A DNA stretch of 50,189 nt, taken from contig VFJZ01000024.1 in the NCBI GenBank assembly GCA_009885805.1, positions 1-50,189 on the forward strand, in the 5' to 3' direction. Source of the DNA: Actinomycetota bacterium (GTDB lineage Bacteria > Actinomycetota > Thermoleophilia > Gaiellales > F1-60-MAGs149). The notes beneath the pieces are model-generated. The model ran no database searches. It had not been told where the DNA came from and saw nothing but the letters and a program-made list of their open reading frames with translations. This document shows, piece after piece, positions 50,099 through 50,189 of this stretch. The stretch's first letter is position 1, and each line of letters starts with the position of its first letter. The position numbers and the translations under genes are program-made.

Positions 50099-50189
50099 AT
50101 GGCGTTGTGGTCGAGGTTTCTGGAGCGAGCGGGAGGCTCGCCCGTCGCGCAGGGCTTGCAGGAGCAAGTCCAAGCGGCGGGCGGGTCAC
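50099..50189 (+). CDS. Start of an unidentified open frame (partial)
   Basis: ATG 50099 opens a frame, MALWSRFLERAGGSP then VAQGLQEQVQAAGGS, that runs off the window end. It starts 15 bp after the premature stop of the FkbM-like gene. I do not recognise it. It could be the beginning of a transposase or other inserted gene, or a chance frame. Confidence 0.3.
   Translation, partial: MALWSRFLERAGGSPVAQGLQEQVQAAGGS

Noticed and set aside
1-50189. CRISPR arrays, prophage or complete insertion sequences
   Set aside because: No regularly spaced repeats, no phage structural genes and no intact transposase were seen; only the IS21 relic and short palindromes.

Overview
The window is GC-rich, gene-dense chromosomal DNA with a high-GC actinobacterial character. 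The best fit is the class Thermoleophilia (Solirubrobacterales/Gaiellales-like). The reasons are an H+-pyrophosphatase, a CtpE-like P-type ATPase, an IF3 with an acidic tail, DivIVA-like coiled-coil and SLT envelope proteins, very many GTGA/ATGA gene overlaps, GTG starts, and TANNNT boxes directly in front of start codons. This placement is inference; no rRNA is present.

Layout. 1-10.6 kb: the end of hppA, an M20 deacylase, the hom-cupin unit divergent from thrC, a three-gene VanZ / dead-HAD / GT-C membrane glycosyltransferase unit, a large secreted protein and pcrA. 10.6-11.6 kb: a tRNA-Val gene with an unusual C33, followed by a graveyard holding a voltage-gated channel fragment and a decayed IS21-family element with both terminal inverted repeats. 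11.6-16 kb: a chemoreceptor with a sigma-28-type promoter, then a cell-envelope group (lytic transglycosylase-like protein, 2-TM protein, DivIVA-like coiled coil). 16-25.6 kb: a tandem GNAT, an inositol monophosphatase-like enzyme, a DEAD-box helicase, a frameshifted methyltransferase, a P-type ATPase, a Lon-like protease and a HAD phosphatase. 25.6-36.2 kb: translation genes (thrS, infC-rpmI-rplT, a SpoU methylase, pheST), interrupted by metF, a methyltransferase and a Fic protein. 36.2-50 kb: a surface-glycan locus with all four dTDP-L-rhamnose genes (rfbC, rfbA, rfbB, rfbD), FkbM-type methyltransferases, glycosyltransferases, a 1148-residue GT2-GT4-zinc ribbon-beta module-methyltransferase fusion, and a truncated methyltransferase at the edge.

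How the genes work together. The right third makes activated rhamnose and probably assembles and methylates an extracellular polysaccharide. rfbC is translationally coupled to pheT, so sugar supply is tied to a housekeeping operon. The left part combines threonine/methionine biosynthesis with envelope functions.

The most notable observations are: (1) a near-universal TANNNT box 6-10 nt upstream of unlinked start codons (15 cases), which predicts mostly leaderless transcription; (2) two families of short palindromic repeats at gene ends, one of them apparently translated as part of two proteins; (3) an out-of-frame infC/rpmI overlap of 155 bp; (4) a multi-enzyme glycan fusion protein that shares two modules with neighbouring methyltransferases.
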